Assembly: GCF_001719045.1 (NCBI RefSeq)
Contig: NZ_CP015423.1
Location: 620,001-684,000, forward strand
Direction: 5' to 3'
Source of the DNA: Paenibacillus polymyxa
Lineage (GTDB): Bacteria > Bacillota > Bacilli > Paenibacillales > Paenibacillaceae
Length of the DNA stretch: 64,000 nucleotides
The position numbers and the translations under genes are program-made. The notes under the pieces are model-generated. The model saw only the letters and a list, made by a program, of their open reading frames with translations. It was not told where the DNA came from and made no database searches. Within the stretch, counting starts at the first letter, position 1. Each line of letters begins with the position of its first letter. Shown piece after piece: positions 9,971 through 19,968 of this stretch.

Positions 9971-10858
9971 CTACTCAATATTTGCAGCCTGCTCACGAAT
10001 TTTCTCGAGCTCTGCTTTCATCTCAACGACCAAATTAACCAATGTGAGATGATTAGCCTTGGAGCCGATCGTGTTGACTTCCCTGTTCATTTCCTGGATT
10101 AAAAAATCTAATTTGCGACCGGCCGGCTCGTCTGACAGCAGCAATCCCTTGCACTGTCCAAAGTGACTTTGAAGCCGGGTAAGTTCCTCGTCAATATTGC
10201 TGCGATCCGCGAATAACGCAATCTCCATTCCGAACTTATGTTCATCAAGCGTAAATGAACCGTCCTGAAGCTCTTTAAGCCTGTGTTTCAGCCTGTTACG
10301 GTAGTCGCTCACAACATGAGGAGCCAGCACCGTCATTTCATGATGCAGAGATTCCAGACGTAAAATACGGGATTCCACATCTTGCGCCAAATGCCCGCCT
10401 TCTCGCCTTCTCATCTCCAGTAAACCTTGCAAAGCTTCATTCAAAGCCCGCTGTAGTTGCTCTTCCCAGTCCTCTTCATCTCCATGGAAAGCCTCTCCAG
10501 GCTCACCCAGAACGTCAGGCAAAGCAAGAATATCGCTTATCCCTAACGTTCCTTTCACTCCATAACGATCCGCCAGCTGCTCCGCTGCATGCAGGTAAGC
10601 CTGCACCACAGTGTCATTCAACCGCGCGGCGGGCATCTGTTCTTCATCACGTTCCCTGTGGATGAAGACATCGATACGACCGCGTTTAATCTGCTGTTGA
10701 ACCGTTCTTCTCAAGCCATCTTCGTATCGAGTCCATTCGCGCGGAATTCTCATCATCACTTCGCAATAGCGGTGATTCACCGATTTCAATTCCAAGCGCA
10801 CTTTATAGCCCTCATAATGAAGGATGGCTTGACCGTATCCGGTCATACTCAATGACAT
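9971..10858 (-). CDS. yloC: YicC/YloC family endoribonuclease
   Basis: 295 residues. The start MSLSMTGYGQAILHYEGY is the family signature; the C-terminus (DFLIQEMNREVNTIGSKANH) is the conserved DUF1732 domain. E. coli YicC has been described as an endoribonuclease that acts on certain RNAs; the function in Firmicutes is inferred. The frame stays open to 10939, but that extension overlaps the upstream gene, so ATG 10858 is taken, with GGATG about 8 bases before. Placed directly ahead of remA and gmk, as in B. subtilis. Confidence 0.9.
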   Translation of the reverse strand: MSLSMTGYGQAILHYEGYKVRLELKSVNHRYCEVMMRIPREWTRYEDGLRRTVQQQIKRGRIDVFIHRERDEEQMPAARLNDTVVQAYLHAAEQLADRYGVKGTLGISDILALPDVLGEPGEAFHGDEEDWEEQLQRALNEALQGLLEMRRREGGHLAQDVESRILRLESLHHEMTVLAPHVVSDYRNRLKHRLKELQDGSFTLDEHKFGMEIALFADRSNIDEELTRLQSHFGQCKGLLLSDEPAGRKLDFLIQEMNREVNTIGSKANHLTLVNLVVEMKAELEKIREQAANIE

Positions 10859-10893
10859 CGGCATCACATCCATTATACTATTGTAATTGATTA

Positions 10894-12780
10894 TTATAGT
10901 CGAAACAAGGGGGCCTGTGCACGGCCTGATTTTTGCCATACGTAAGATGTCAGTTCAGCTGTCATTTCATAGAACATAAATGGAGTCATAAAATAGATTC
11001 CATTAAAATGTTCCATTGCCGTATCAAGTAACTCCTTGGCAATAGACACGCCCATTGCTCGTCCTTCCGGCCCCTCAAGACCAGACATACGTGCACGTAC
11101 CTCATCGGATAACTGAATCCCTGGCACTTCATTGTGCAAGTATTCTGCATTGCGCCCACTAGCCAGCGGCATAATACCGATAAAAATCGGTACTTCCAAA
11201 TGTCGTGTCGCTTCCGCGATGGCTGCAATCAACTCGTGATCGTATACGGGCTGAGTCATAACATAATCGGCTCCGGAGGCAATTTTCTTCTCCAACCGCT
11301 GTACGGCTTTACCCAAATGCTTGACATTAGGATTAAATGCGGCACCTACCACAAAATTAGCTTTCTGCTTCAGTGGCTTACCGGAAAATGCGACACCATC
11401 ATTTAATTGCTTGATCATGCGTATGATTTCAAAAGAGGTCATATCATACACCGAACTGGCGCCTGGCAAATCACCGAACCGCGCCGGATCTCCAGTAACC
11501 GCCAGTACATGGTCAATACCGAGCGCGTCAAAACCCATCATGTGGGATTGAGTACCAATCAGATTGCGATCACGACATGCTATATGAATTAATGGGCGCA
11601 AGCCTGTTTCAATACTGACCAAATGTCCAAGCGCCATGTTGCTCATGCGAGTGACTGCAAGCGAATTGTCAGCTAGTGTAAGCGCGTCGGCCCCTGCTTT
11701 CTTCAATGCATGAGCACCTTGCATAAACCTTGTAATGTCCAGATCGCGCGGAGGATCCAGTTCTACAATGACCGTATGTCGTTCCTTAACCAGATCCACA
11801 ATATTGGGCTCGCTGGTATGTCTGCCATTTCCTCGTTCCTCTTCATCTGCAATCCGCTCTGCCACTTGAAAGGACTCTTTCGACAAAGCTTCTTTTGAAG
11901 CCAGCGGAGGCGGTTGCAAACGGTTCAAGGCTTTGGAGATAGCTGCAATATGTTCCGGTGTAGTTCCGCAGCAACCACCGAGCAGCCTCGTCCCCAGGTC
12001 TACAAAGGACTTGGCACATTCTCCAAAATATTCAGGTGATGCACCGTATACATAGTGACCGTCCACATAATCTGCTAGTCCTGCATTCGGATATACGGAC
12101 AGCGGTACAGACAAAGGGCCGTCCAGCTGCTCCATTACACTCATAATTCCCTGCGGACCCGAGTGACAGTTAAATCCAAGGATGTCTGCCCCCTCATTAC
12201 GCAGCACCGAAAAAGCTTCCGCCACCAAAAAACCATCCTGGGTACGACCAACCTGATCAACTGCAAACTGACAAATTACCGGAATGTCACTGTATTTACG
12301 TACACTGTGAAGCGCAATGCGTATTTCATCCAGTGAATAAAACGTTTCGCACAAAATGCCGTCGACTCCTTCGGAGAGAAGGGCATCAATTTGCTGCTCA
12401 TAGTTTCTTGCCAGCTCCAGTTTTGATATGTTAAGCCGTTTGCCCCCACATATGGAACCCACTGCACCTACCACATAATGTTCAGGTCCGGCCGCAGCTC
12501 TGGCAATTCTCACACCGGCACGATTGATCTCTTCTACCTTAGATTCCAAACCAAACCGGGCTAACTTATAATCATTTGCAGAAAATGTATTAGTCTCCAG
12601 CAATCGAGCTCCTGCACTTAAATATTGACCATGCACGTCTGATATAACGTCAGGCGAAGTGATGTTCAGTTCTTCGAAAGACGTATTTACTGGAAATCCT
12701 AGCTGGTATAAAAAAGTCCCCATTGCGCCGTCTCCGACAATAATTTCACGATTCAGCACAGTACGCAAATCCGGTTTCAT
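10894..12780 (-). CDS. yitJ: Bifunctional homocysteine S-methyltransferase/5,10-methylenetetrahydrofolate reductase
   Basis: 628 residues. The N-terminal half (1 to about 300) is a homocysteine S-methyltransferase with GDGAMGTFLYQLG and the zinc-binding pair in LLGGCCGTTPEH. The C-terminal half (about 330-628) is a MetF-like reductase with VELDPPRD, HIACRDRN and GVSIAKELL. The two halves together make methyl-THF and methylate homocysteine to methionine. B. subtilis YitJ has the same architecture. GGGGTGGAG lies 6 bases before ATG. Unlike B. subtilis yitJ, no S-box riboswitch fits in the 70 bases to the upstream terminator. It stands directly before yicC, a gap of 35 bases. Confidence 0.9.
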   Translation of the reverse strand: MKPDLRTVLNREIIVGDGAMGTFLYQLGFPVNTSFEELNITSPDVISDVHGQYLSAGARLLETNTFSANDYKLARFGLESKVEEINRAGVRIARAAAGPEHYVVGAVGSICGGKRLNISKLELARNYEQQIDALLSEGVDGILCETFYSLDEIRIALHSVRKYSDIPVICQFAVDQVGRTQDGFLVAEAFSVLRNEGADILGFNCHSGPQGIMSVMEQLDGPLSVPLSVYPNAGLADYVDGHYVYGASPEYFGECAKSFVDLGTRLLGGCCGTTPEHIAAISKALNRLQPPPLASKEALSKESFQVAERIADEEERGNGRHTSEPNIVDLVKERHTVIVELDPPRDLDITRFMQGAHALKKAGADALTLADNSLAVTRMSNMALGHLVSIETGLRPLIHIACRDRNLIGTQSHMMGFDALGIDHVLAVTGDPARFGDLPGASSVYDMTSFEIIRMIKQLNDGVAFSGKPLKQKANFVVGAAFNPNVKHLGKAVQRLEKKIASGADYVMTQPVYDHELIAAIAEATRHLEVPIFIGIMPLASGRNAEYLHNEVPGIQLSDEVRARMSGLEGPEGRAMGVSIAKELLDTAMEHFNGIYFMTPFMFYEMTAELTSYVWQKSGRAQAPLFRL

Positions 12781-12852
12781 GTCCTCTGCTCCACCCCGCT
12801 CTTTATTTTCATACTAATGTAACATAAAGAGACTACAAACATAAGCCAAAAA

Positions 12853-12905
12853 CAAAAAAAGCCGCCCCACTCCCCGACAATATGATATCAGGAGTAAAGC
12901 GGCTT
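12853..12905 (-). terminator. Intrinsic terminator of the secreted-protein gene
   Basis: On the minus strand AGCCGCTTTACTCC pairs with GGAGTGGGGCGGCT (14 bp, three G-T pairs, 16-base loop), followed by seven T. It lies 23 bases past the stop at 12928 and insulates the downstream yitJ-like gene. Confidence 0.88.
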
Positions 12906-12927
12906 AATTTATCTTTTCTATTTTCTA

Positions 12928-13950
12928 CTACATTTTCCCATCGGAAGAATGGAGAGAGTAAGCGTAAAAAGTCCCTTTTTTATTCACTTTAGCCACAATA
13001 GAATCCGTTCCCTTTTGCTGCTTGGAGAACGTATATTGATTCCCTTGAACGTTCACTTTATAGCCGGTCAAATTGATATTAAATAACATCTGAGCCTTGG
13101 GCTTGACTAGCTTCAAAGCTTCTGAGGCAGTATATTTCGGGCTTGCAAATGTTTTTTTGAAATCTGCGTCATCGTTCCAGTCTACCCCATAGGTGGATAC
13201 GGCCAGCACTTTACCGGTTACCGCGCTAATTTTGACCTCACTCGCCTCGTTTGCATCCTCAAACGACCAGTATGAAAGTCCCTTCGTCTCGTCCTTGTAC
13301 CGTGAAGCGTGCTGTACCTTGATTCGCTGTCCACTCACACGCTTAAATGTGTTCATTGCACGGTTCAGTAACACAGGGTCCACCCGCTTCAGGGCATAGT
13401 CCGCGTTGATGGTAATAGCGTTACCTCGATCCACATCCACATACAACGAGGAAGCTTGTTCTCCTGCACCCCAAAACACCCAGTAATTTGAAGGCTTGTT
13501 GGACTGATAAGGGGATTTGACCCGCCAAAATGCTTCAAACTGCAGAGGACGCTTGCTGTCAAAAGCTTTGGCGCTGTTTAGCACTTTCGTCTTGAGTGGC
13601 GCGTTCATCGCCTTTCCCAAGCTGCTTATTTTATATCGTATGGTTGTAGAATCCACTCTGTTTTTTTCTTTATTATATTCTGTCTGCAACGTAGCAGTTC
13701 CGTCTTCCAGTTCGCCCTCTACAATCCAGGTTTTCCCCATATCTGTCACATCGTCAAATTGAAATGCTGTCTTTGAACCAATGAGTTGTTGCACCGCTTT
13801 TTCTAAACGGCTTACCACTGTCGGAGTTAGCGAGCCAACCTGCTTGTCCGTCGTTTCCGCGGCAGCAGGAATGGTCGCCGCCTGAACCGGAAGCGCGGTG
13901 GCTACAAATATGAGGACTGCAACTGCTGAAATCCAACGAAATTTCCGCAC
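12928..13950 (-). CDS. Secreted protein with PepSY/YcdB-like repeats, function unknown
   Basis: 340 residues. The GTG at 13950 is chosen because AAGGAGG (13967-13961) is ideally placed before it; the ATG at 13995 has none. The product then begins with a basic n-region and a hydrophobic stretch to PVQAA, a good Sec signal peptide. The mature part has several short PepSY-like units (VSRLEKAVQQLIG, ASEALKLVKPKA) and YVDVDRGNAITINAD, SAVTGKVLAVST, as in YcdB/YcdC-type propeptide proteins. These usually inhibit or chaperone peptidases, but no peptidase gene is next to it, so the role is open. It is a single-gene unit with its own terminator. Confidence 0.75.
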   Translation of the reverse strand: MRKFRWISAVAVLIFVATALPVQAATIPAAAETTDKQVGSLTPTVVSRLEKAVQQLIGSKTAFQFDDVTDMGKTWIVEGELEDGTATLQTEYNKEKNRVDSTTIRYKISSLGKAMNAPLKTKVLNSAKAFDSKRPLQFEAFWRVKSPYQSNKPSNYWVFWGAGEQASSLYVDVDRGNAITINADYALKRVDPVLLNRAMNTFKRVSGQRIKVQHASRYKDETKGLSYWSFEDANEASEVKISAVTGKVLAVSTYGVDWNDDADFKKTFASPKYTASEALKLVKPKAQMLFNINLTGYKVNVQGNQYTFSKQQKGTDSIVAKVNKKGTFYAYSLHSSDGKM

Positions 13951-14068
13951 TATGAACGGCCTCCTTATTGTTTTTTCATTTTCTATATTATACATCGTTC
14001 AGGCGCCAAAAAAAGACAGAATATTGCCTTCTTCATCGTATTCCTTGTATACAGGGGCATGTAAGTCC

Positions 14069-14099
14069 AAAAAAAGAAGACCTCTAAGGTCTTCTTTTC
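14069..14099 (-). terminator. Intrinsic terminator of dapF
   Basis: Arms 14075-14083 and 14087-14095 (AGAAGACCT/AGGTCTTCT) with loop CTA, followed on the minus strand by a run of T. It lies about 60 bases past the dapF stop. Confidence 0.85.
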
Positions 14100-14156
14100 A
14101 CTCACTTCTATACGATTCATAGGCCAGTTACACGCTATCTTTATAATTCACATGAT

Positions 14157-14990
14157 TCAGAACAGACGACCTTCGTACACGATCTCAGCCGGGCCCGTCA
14201 TATATATGTGATTATCTTCCTCGTTCCATTCGATATCCAGATCGCCGCCCTTCAGACTTACAATGGCGTGACGGTCGCTGTATCCGTTTAGTACAGAAGC
14301 AACAAGCGTAGCACAGGCTCCGGTTCCACAAGCTAGCGTTGGTCCGGCTCCCCTCTCCCATACTCTCATATCTATATGCTTCCGGCTACGTACCGTGGCG
14401 AACTCAACATTTGTTTTTTTAGGGAACAACGGATGGCATTCCAGCTTCGGCCCCCAGGCTTCCAGATCAAAGCTTGGCGCATCCTCCACATAAATGACAC
14501 AGTGCGGATTCCCCATAGATACAGCCGTAAAGCGAAAACCACTTCCTCCAGCTTCAATAGGCTCGTTAATTACGCTAGTCCGCTCTAGTGTAGTTGGAAT
14601 TTTCAAACCCTCAAGAATCGGCTCTCCCATATCTACCTTCACCATACGAACAAGTCCGTTCTCTACAGTTAGTTCCACCTGCTGCACACCTGCGCCCAGG
14701 GTCTCGATCGTGATCTGTTCACGGTTGATATGTTTACGGTCATATACGTATTTGGCAGCACAACGGATAGCATTACCACATTGCTCGGCCTCCGAGCCGT
14801 CCGAGTTAATGATGCGCATGCAGAAATCCGCTTTTTCTGACGGCAATATATATACCAACCCATCGGCGCCAACACCAAAATGTCGATCACATAGCCGAAC
14901 AGCTAATTCCGAGGCGTCAGACGGCAAATCCTGATGCCCAAACCAAACGATAAAATCATTACCTAGACCGTTCATTTTTGTGAATTCCAT
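14157..14990 (-). CDS. dapF: Diaminopimelate epimerase
   Basis: 277 residues with both catalytic cysteine motifs: NSDGSEAEQCGNAIRC and GPTLACGTGACATLVA. It interconverts LL- and meso-diaminopimelate for lysine and the cell wall. It begins MEFTKMNGLGNDF, the family start. It stands 109 bases after the Ca2+ ATPase gene; its leader has a repeated palindrome (see separate entry). In B. subtilis dapF is elsewhere, so its place in this block is lineage-specific. Confidence 0.96.
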   Translation of the reverse strand: MEFTKMNGLGNDFIVWFGHQDLPSDASELAVRLCDRHFGVGADGLVYILPSEKADFCMRIINSDGSEAEQCGNAIRCAAKYVYDRKHINREQITIETLGAGVQQVELTVENGLVRMVKVDMGEPILEGLKIPTTLERTSVINEPIEAGGSGFRFTAVSMGNPHCVIYVEDAPSFDLEAWGPKLECHPLFPKKTNVEFATVRSRKHIDMRVWERGAGPTLACGTGACATLVASVLNGYSDRHAIVSLKGGDLDIEWNEEDNHIYMTGPAEIVYEGRLF

Positions 14991-15012
14991 AGCTTACCTC
15001 CGCCGTTGCTGC

Positions 15013-15053
15013 TGATATCATGTTCCTCATAAAGCTTTGATCCCATGATATCA
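15013..15053. repeat. Paired palindrome TGATATCA ahead of dapF
   Basis: TGATATCATG (15013-15022) and CATGATATCA (15044-15053) are perfect inverted repeats of 10 bases with a 21-base spacer, and each contains the 8-base palindrome TGATATCA. They lie 23-63 bases before the dapF start. They could be a twin operator or an RNA hairpin; no T-tract follows. Confidence 0.55.
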
Positions 15054-15099
15054 TACAGGGCAATAGTGGGAAAGCGATGCGGTATGCATGACCCGATTA

Positions 15100-17900
15100 C
15101 TAGGCTGAAAACTTCGTACGTCCTGCTGAAAAGTGTGTATTTCCGCCGCGACGACGGTTGCGTCGACCGCCCCATACACTTCCCGCTCCCATAAGAAACG
15201 TAGGAATCCCGGCTGCCACAATGGATAGCGCCCACTCACGCAATCCAAGCGGTACCGTTTTGAAAATAGGTTGCAGCACAGGCACGTACATAACCACCAG
15301 CATTAGCACTACGGAGGAGAGCACGGCAAGCACGAGATAACTATTTTGAAACGGATTACGATGGAAAATAGAACGGGAACTGCGGCAATCAAACACATGA
15401 ATTAACTGTGCCAAGACTAGCGTAGCAAAGGCAACGGACTGTGCTTTGATCAATTGTCCTGCGTCATCCGGTGCAATACGTAATGTCAGCCAGAAGGCCG
15501 CTAGCGTACATAAACCAATCAACAAGCCACGACTAATGATTTTCCAGCCCAATCGACGAGCAAAAATATTTTCCTTTGCGCCACGAGGTTTGTGCTCCAT
15601 AAGATCCTTTTCTGGCTGGTCCACCCCCAGAGCCATCGCTGGTAGGCCATCTGTCACCAGATTCACCCATAAAATCTGGATTGGTAACAAAGGTAATGGC
15701 AACCCGGCCATCATGGCAAAAAACATCGTCAAAATCTCACCAACATTGGAGGCGAGTAGGTAACGGATAAATTTACGGATATTCTCGTAAATATTCCGTC
15801 CTTCCTCAATTGCGGCTACAATGGTTGAGAAATTATCATCACTCAGAACAAGCGCAGCCGCTTCTTTGGTCACGTCCGTCCCCGTAATGCCCATGGCAAT
15901 ACCGATGTCCGACGCCTTTATCGCTGGAGCGTCATTGACACCATCTCCGGTCATGGCTACGACATGTCCGCGTCTTTGCAGCGACTTAACGATCCGTAGC
16001 TTGTGCTCCGGCGAAACTCGTGCATACACAGAGACGGTATCAACGGCTTTGTCCAGCGCCGCATCATCCATCGCAGACAATTCCTGTCCTGTCAACACAT
16101 GGGATCCGCGCTGAAGAATGCCAAGCTGCTGTGCAATGGCCTCTGCAGTTGTACCGTGATCTCCGGTAATCATCACAGTGCGAATGCCAGCACGACGGCA
16201 CTTGCCAATGGCTTCGCGAACCTCACGACGTGGCGGATCAATCATGCCTGTCAGCCCAATAAAGATCAGCTGTGCTTCAGCCTCCTCAACCGTGGAGACA
16301 CGCTCATGCGAGCGAATATCACGGTAAGCGACACCAAGTACACGTAGCGCCTCCGAGGCCATTCCTTCGTTAGCCGCCAGTACCTTTTGGCGCAGCGTAC
16401 CCGTTAACGGAACGACATTTCCTTCCCCATAAAATATAGGAACACTGACCCAGCAGTACATCCGGGGCACCTTTGGCAAAGACAATGTGTCCTCCCTGGT
16501 GGCGTACGAGTACCGACATTCGCTTCCGATCCGAGTCAAAGGGAAATTCTCGCTCCCTTGTGTACAGCTCATATAGCCCTTGTCGCGTGACTCCGCCCTT
16601 GGCAGCTAACGTGATCAGCGCTCCTTCCGTCGGATCACCCTTCAGTTCCCAAACGGCGGACGGCGTCGGCTCTTTGGTTTTCTTTTTCGAACGTAGCTCC
16701 TCTGTATCGGCTTGAACAATTTCCGCATTGTTGCAAAGCACACTGGCTTGCAGCAGTCTACGCAGAGATTGTCCGTTTTTAAGATCGGCAGGAAGGTCTC
16801 TATCCATAATATGCCCGTGTGGGTCATAGCCCTCTCCCGTAACTCCCCCAGAAACGACCGTCCAGCCATAGCTTGGTGACTGTCATTTTATTTTGGGTCA
16901 GAGTCCCCGTTTTGTCGGAACAAATGACAGATGCACAGCCGAGCGTTTCAACAGAAGGCAGCTTACGCACAATCGCCTTTCGTTTAATCATACGCTGCAC
17001 ACCCAATGCGAGCGCAATCGTCACAATAGCTGGCAACCCTTCCGGTATAGCCGCCACAGCCAAGCTCACTCCAGCCAAGAACATGCTCATGGCTGGCTGT
17101 CCATGTAAAATACCTGCTACGACAACGAGCACCGTTAGCGCCAACGCTACGATAATCAAAATTTTGCCCAATTGCTCCAATCTGTGCTGCAACGGTGTCT
17201 CCTGCGACTCCGTATTTTCAATCAAGTCTGCGATCTTACCCATTTCGGTACTCATACCTGTACGTATAACCATTCCTTGTGCGGTTCCTCTGGTCATCAT
17301 CGTGCCCATAAAACCGATGTTTTTTTGATCCCCGAGTGGTACTTCGGCGGCATGAATAGGGCGGCAATGCTTACTCACCGGAACTGATTCACCTGTCAGG
17401 GCAGACTCCTCTACATCACAGCCGTTCGTACTCAACCACCTTACATCTGCGGGAATGCGATCACCACTTTCCAGCAGCACAATATCACCCGGCACCAGTT
17501 CTCTGGCCTGAACTTGAATTCGTTTGCCGCCCCGCAACACTTTGGCGGTTGGGGCCGACAGTTGTCTCAAAGCTCGCAATGAACGCTCAGCTCTGAATTC
17601 TTGTACAAAGCCGAGAATTCCATTCAGTACAACAATAGCAATAATGGTAATCGCGTCCAAATATTCGCCAAGCAGTCCGGATATCAGGGTCGCTCCCATC
17701 AATACAAGCATCATAAAATCCTTGAACTGATTGAGCAGCAGCAAGATTGCCGAAACTCGCTTCCCCTCGCTCAGCTCATTCCATCCCGACCTTTCTCTTC
17801 GTTCCGCAAGCTGTTCCTCCGAAAGACCCTGCTTCGGGTCGACTTCCAGACTTGTTGAAAGCTGTTCATTGCTTAATTGGTGCCAGTGTGCTTGTTCCAT
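15100..17900 (-). pseudogene. yloB: P-type Ca2+-transporting ATPase (SERCA/YloB-like), interrupted by two +1 frameshifts
   Basis: Three consecutive reading frames together give one P2A-type Ca2+ ATPase of about 932 residues: QFKDFMMLVLMGATLISG, TGES in SALTGESVPVS, CSDKTGTLTQNKMTVT (phosphorylated Asp), GDPTEGALI, TGDHGTTAEAIA, GDGVNDAPAIKASDIG and the six C-terminal membrane segments. Frame 1 breaks at a G5 run on the minus strand (plus-strand C5, 16845-16849) and frame 2 at a G4 run (C4, 16425-16428). Removing one base from each restores every residue expected between them, and 2801 minus 2 bases is divisible by three. All motifs are intact, so the damage is recent or a sequencing error. 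ATG 17900 (MEQAHWHQLSNEQL) is preferred, with GGGAGGG before it, over the TTG at 18020. Position beside rqcH matches yloA-yloB of B. subtilis. Confidence 0.88.
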
Positions 17901-18129
17901 TCTCCCCAATTCCCTCCCGGTCAGATAGTCCGTTTCCGTCGGTTGTGCGTAGGATGGCTGCCCGTTATTATATTTTTGTGCCGCGATTGCTGATAAGCTG
18001 GACAGACTTTCTAGATTCAATCTATTCGGACAGGACCTGAAATATCACAAAGCCGCTTAAGTTTTGTCCCAAAGTTATGTATCATAGAAGGAAGGCGAAA
18101 ATACATTTGCTTCAAAGGAGAACATAATT

Positions 18130-19875
18130 ATGGCATTGGACGGAATCGTAACCCGCGCTATCGTACACGAACTGCAAGGAATCCGGGGCGGGCGCATTAA
18201 TAAAATACATCAGCCAAATGATCGAGATATCGTGCTGAATCTGCGGGCACAAGGCGGAAGCGTAAAGCTGCTGCTGTCGGCTAATCCGACCTTCCCGCGT
18301 GTACATTTTACAGAACAAAGCTTTCTTAATCCGACAGAAGCCCCTATGTTTTGTATGCTCCTTCGCAAGCATTGCGAAGGAGGCGTTATTGAGAAAATCA
18401 CGCAGGTGGGCATGGAGCGTATTATTCACATGGATATACGTCAACGTGATGAACTGGGAGATATTTCACTCAAACGAATTATCATTGAACTGATGGGTAG
18501 ACACAGCAACATTATTTTGCTTGACCCGGAAACAGGCGTGATGCTGGATGGCATTCATCATGTCACACCGTCTATCAGCAGCTATCGGGTCATTATGCCC
18601 GGCTTTCAATACACGGAGCCTCCTGCACAAAACAAGCTGAATCCATTAGAAACGGAAGAGGCAGCCTTCATATCCTCGTATCAAACTGCGATCGAGGCCG
18701 AAGAAGCTCCCAAACGCTGGATCGTGAACACTTTTACTGGACTCAGTCCCCTCGTTGCTGAAGAGATACTAACTCGAGTAACTAATGAAGTATCTGGTGA
18801 TAGTGATCGTTCACTATGGAGTACATTCAGTCACATCATGGATGACGTGCGGAATCATCGTTTTCAGCCAGTATCTGGACTAAACGCACAAGATAAAGTG
18901 ATATTCTCAGCCATTCCACTGACGTTGATCCAAGAAGAACGTAAGGAGTACGCTACTATCAGTGAGTGTATGGAGGACTTCTTCGGAGAAAAAGCAGAAC
19001 GGGATACGGTTAAGCAAAAGGTCAGTGACCTACTGCGGTTTCTGCAAAACGAGCGGAGTAAAAACGTAAAAAAACTCGACTATCTCCATCAGGATTTGGC
19101 CGAGGCGGAAGATGCGGATCAATTTCGCATTTATGGAGAGCTGCTATTCGCTTCGCTGCATGAGGTGAAAAAAGGGGACAAAGAAGTGACGCTCACCAAC
19201 TTTTATGATGAGGAACAGCGTCCAATGACCATCCCACTGGACCCGCTACTCACCCCATCGGATAATGCACAACGGTATTTTAAAAAATACAACAAATATA
19301 AAAACAGCTTGGCTGTCATTGACGAACAACTGGAGAAAACGCACGAAGAAATCCGTTATATGGACAATCTTCTTCAGCAGCTAGCCCACGCCTCTATGAA
19401 TGACATTGAGGAAATACGTGAAGAACTGGTTCAGCAGGGCTACCTCAGAGATCGGGTCAAAAAAGGAAAGAAAAAGAAGAAAAACGACCGTCCAACCCTG
19501 CACGTCTATACATCATCCGAAGGTATCGAGTTACTGGTCGGCAAAAACAACTTGCAAAATGAATATGTGACAAATCGACTGGCCGGACCAAATGACACCT
19601 GGCTGCACACAAAGGATATTCCGGGGTCACACGTCGTTATTCGTGCTGAGCAATTCGGGGATACGACGCTGGAGGAAGCAGCTCAACTCGCTGCCTACTT
19701 TAGCCAGGCCAAGCAGTCCAGCAGTGTGCCTGTGGACGCCACCCTGATTCGGCATGTACGTAAGCCCAGCGGAGCCAAGCCCGGCTTTGTCATCTACGAC
19801 CATCAGCGTACGCTCTTCATTACACCCGATGAGGAACTGGTCAAGAAGTTGCCGAATCGCATCAAAAACGGCTAA
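18130..19875 (+). CDS. rqcH: Ribosome quality-control factor RqcH (NFACT/Rqc2 family, YloA)
   Basis: 581 residues. NFACT-N domain starts MALDGIVTRAIVHEL with GGRINKIHQP and IMGRHSNI-like ELMGRHSNIILLD; a coiled-coil middle (about 300-430, KKLDYLHQDLAEAEDADQF); and the C-terminal NFACT-R domain with HTKDIPGSHVVIR. RqcH binds obstructed 50S subunits and adds C-terminal alanine tails that mark the nascent chain for degradation. The DR pair needed for tRNA recruitment in B. subtilis (D97-R98) reads E96-R97 here (GMERII). AAAGGAGAACATAATT precedes ATG. It is transcribed away from the ATPase gene and is older annotated as fibronectin-binding protein A. Confidence 0.93.
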   Translation: MALDGIVTRAIVHELQGIRGGRINKIHQPNDRDIVLNLRAQGGSVKLLLSANPTFPRVHFTEQSFLNPTEAPMFCMLLRKHCEGGVIEKITQVGMERIIHMDIRQRDELGDISLKRIIIELMGRHSNIILLDPETGVMLDGIHHVTPSISSYRVIMPGFQYTEPPAQNKLNPLETEEAAFISSYQTAIEAEEAPKRWIVNTFTGLSPLVAEEILTRVTNEVSGDSDRSLWSTFSHIMDDVRNHRFQPVSGLNAQDKVIFSAIPLTLIQEERKEYATISECMEDFFGEKAERDTVKQKVSDLLRFLQNERSKNVKKLDYLHQDLAEAEDADQFRIYGELLFASLHEVKKGDKEVTLTNFYDEEQRPMTIPLDPLLTPSDNAQRYFKKYNKYKNSLAVIDEQLEKTHEEIRYMDNLLQQLAHASMNDIEEIREELVQQGYLRDRVKKGKKKKKNDRPTLHVYTSSEGIELLVGKNNLQNEYVTNRLAGPNDTWLHTKDIPGSHVVIRAEQFGDTTLEEAAQLAAYFSQAKQSSSVPVDATLIRHVRKPSGAKPGFVIYDHQRTLFITPDEELVKKLPNRIKNG

Positions 19876-19898
19876 GTCTCACCAGCCTATTGAATCCA

Positions 19899-19968
19899 CA
19901 AAAAGAGCCCTTTGTTCTTTGCACGATACACTTCTTGTGTTCCATGCATAAGGCAAGGGGCTTTTTAT
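19899..19968. terminator. Long-loop bidirectional terminator between rqcH and the PHP gene
   Basis: AAAAAGAGCCCTTTG (from 19899) pairs with CAAGGGGCTTTTT (to 19967) across a loop of about 40 bases. T-runs flank it on both strands and the two genes converge here. Confidence 0.55.
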
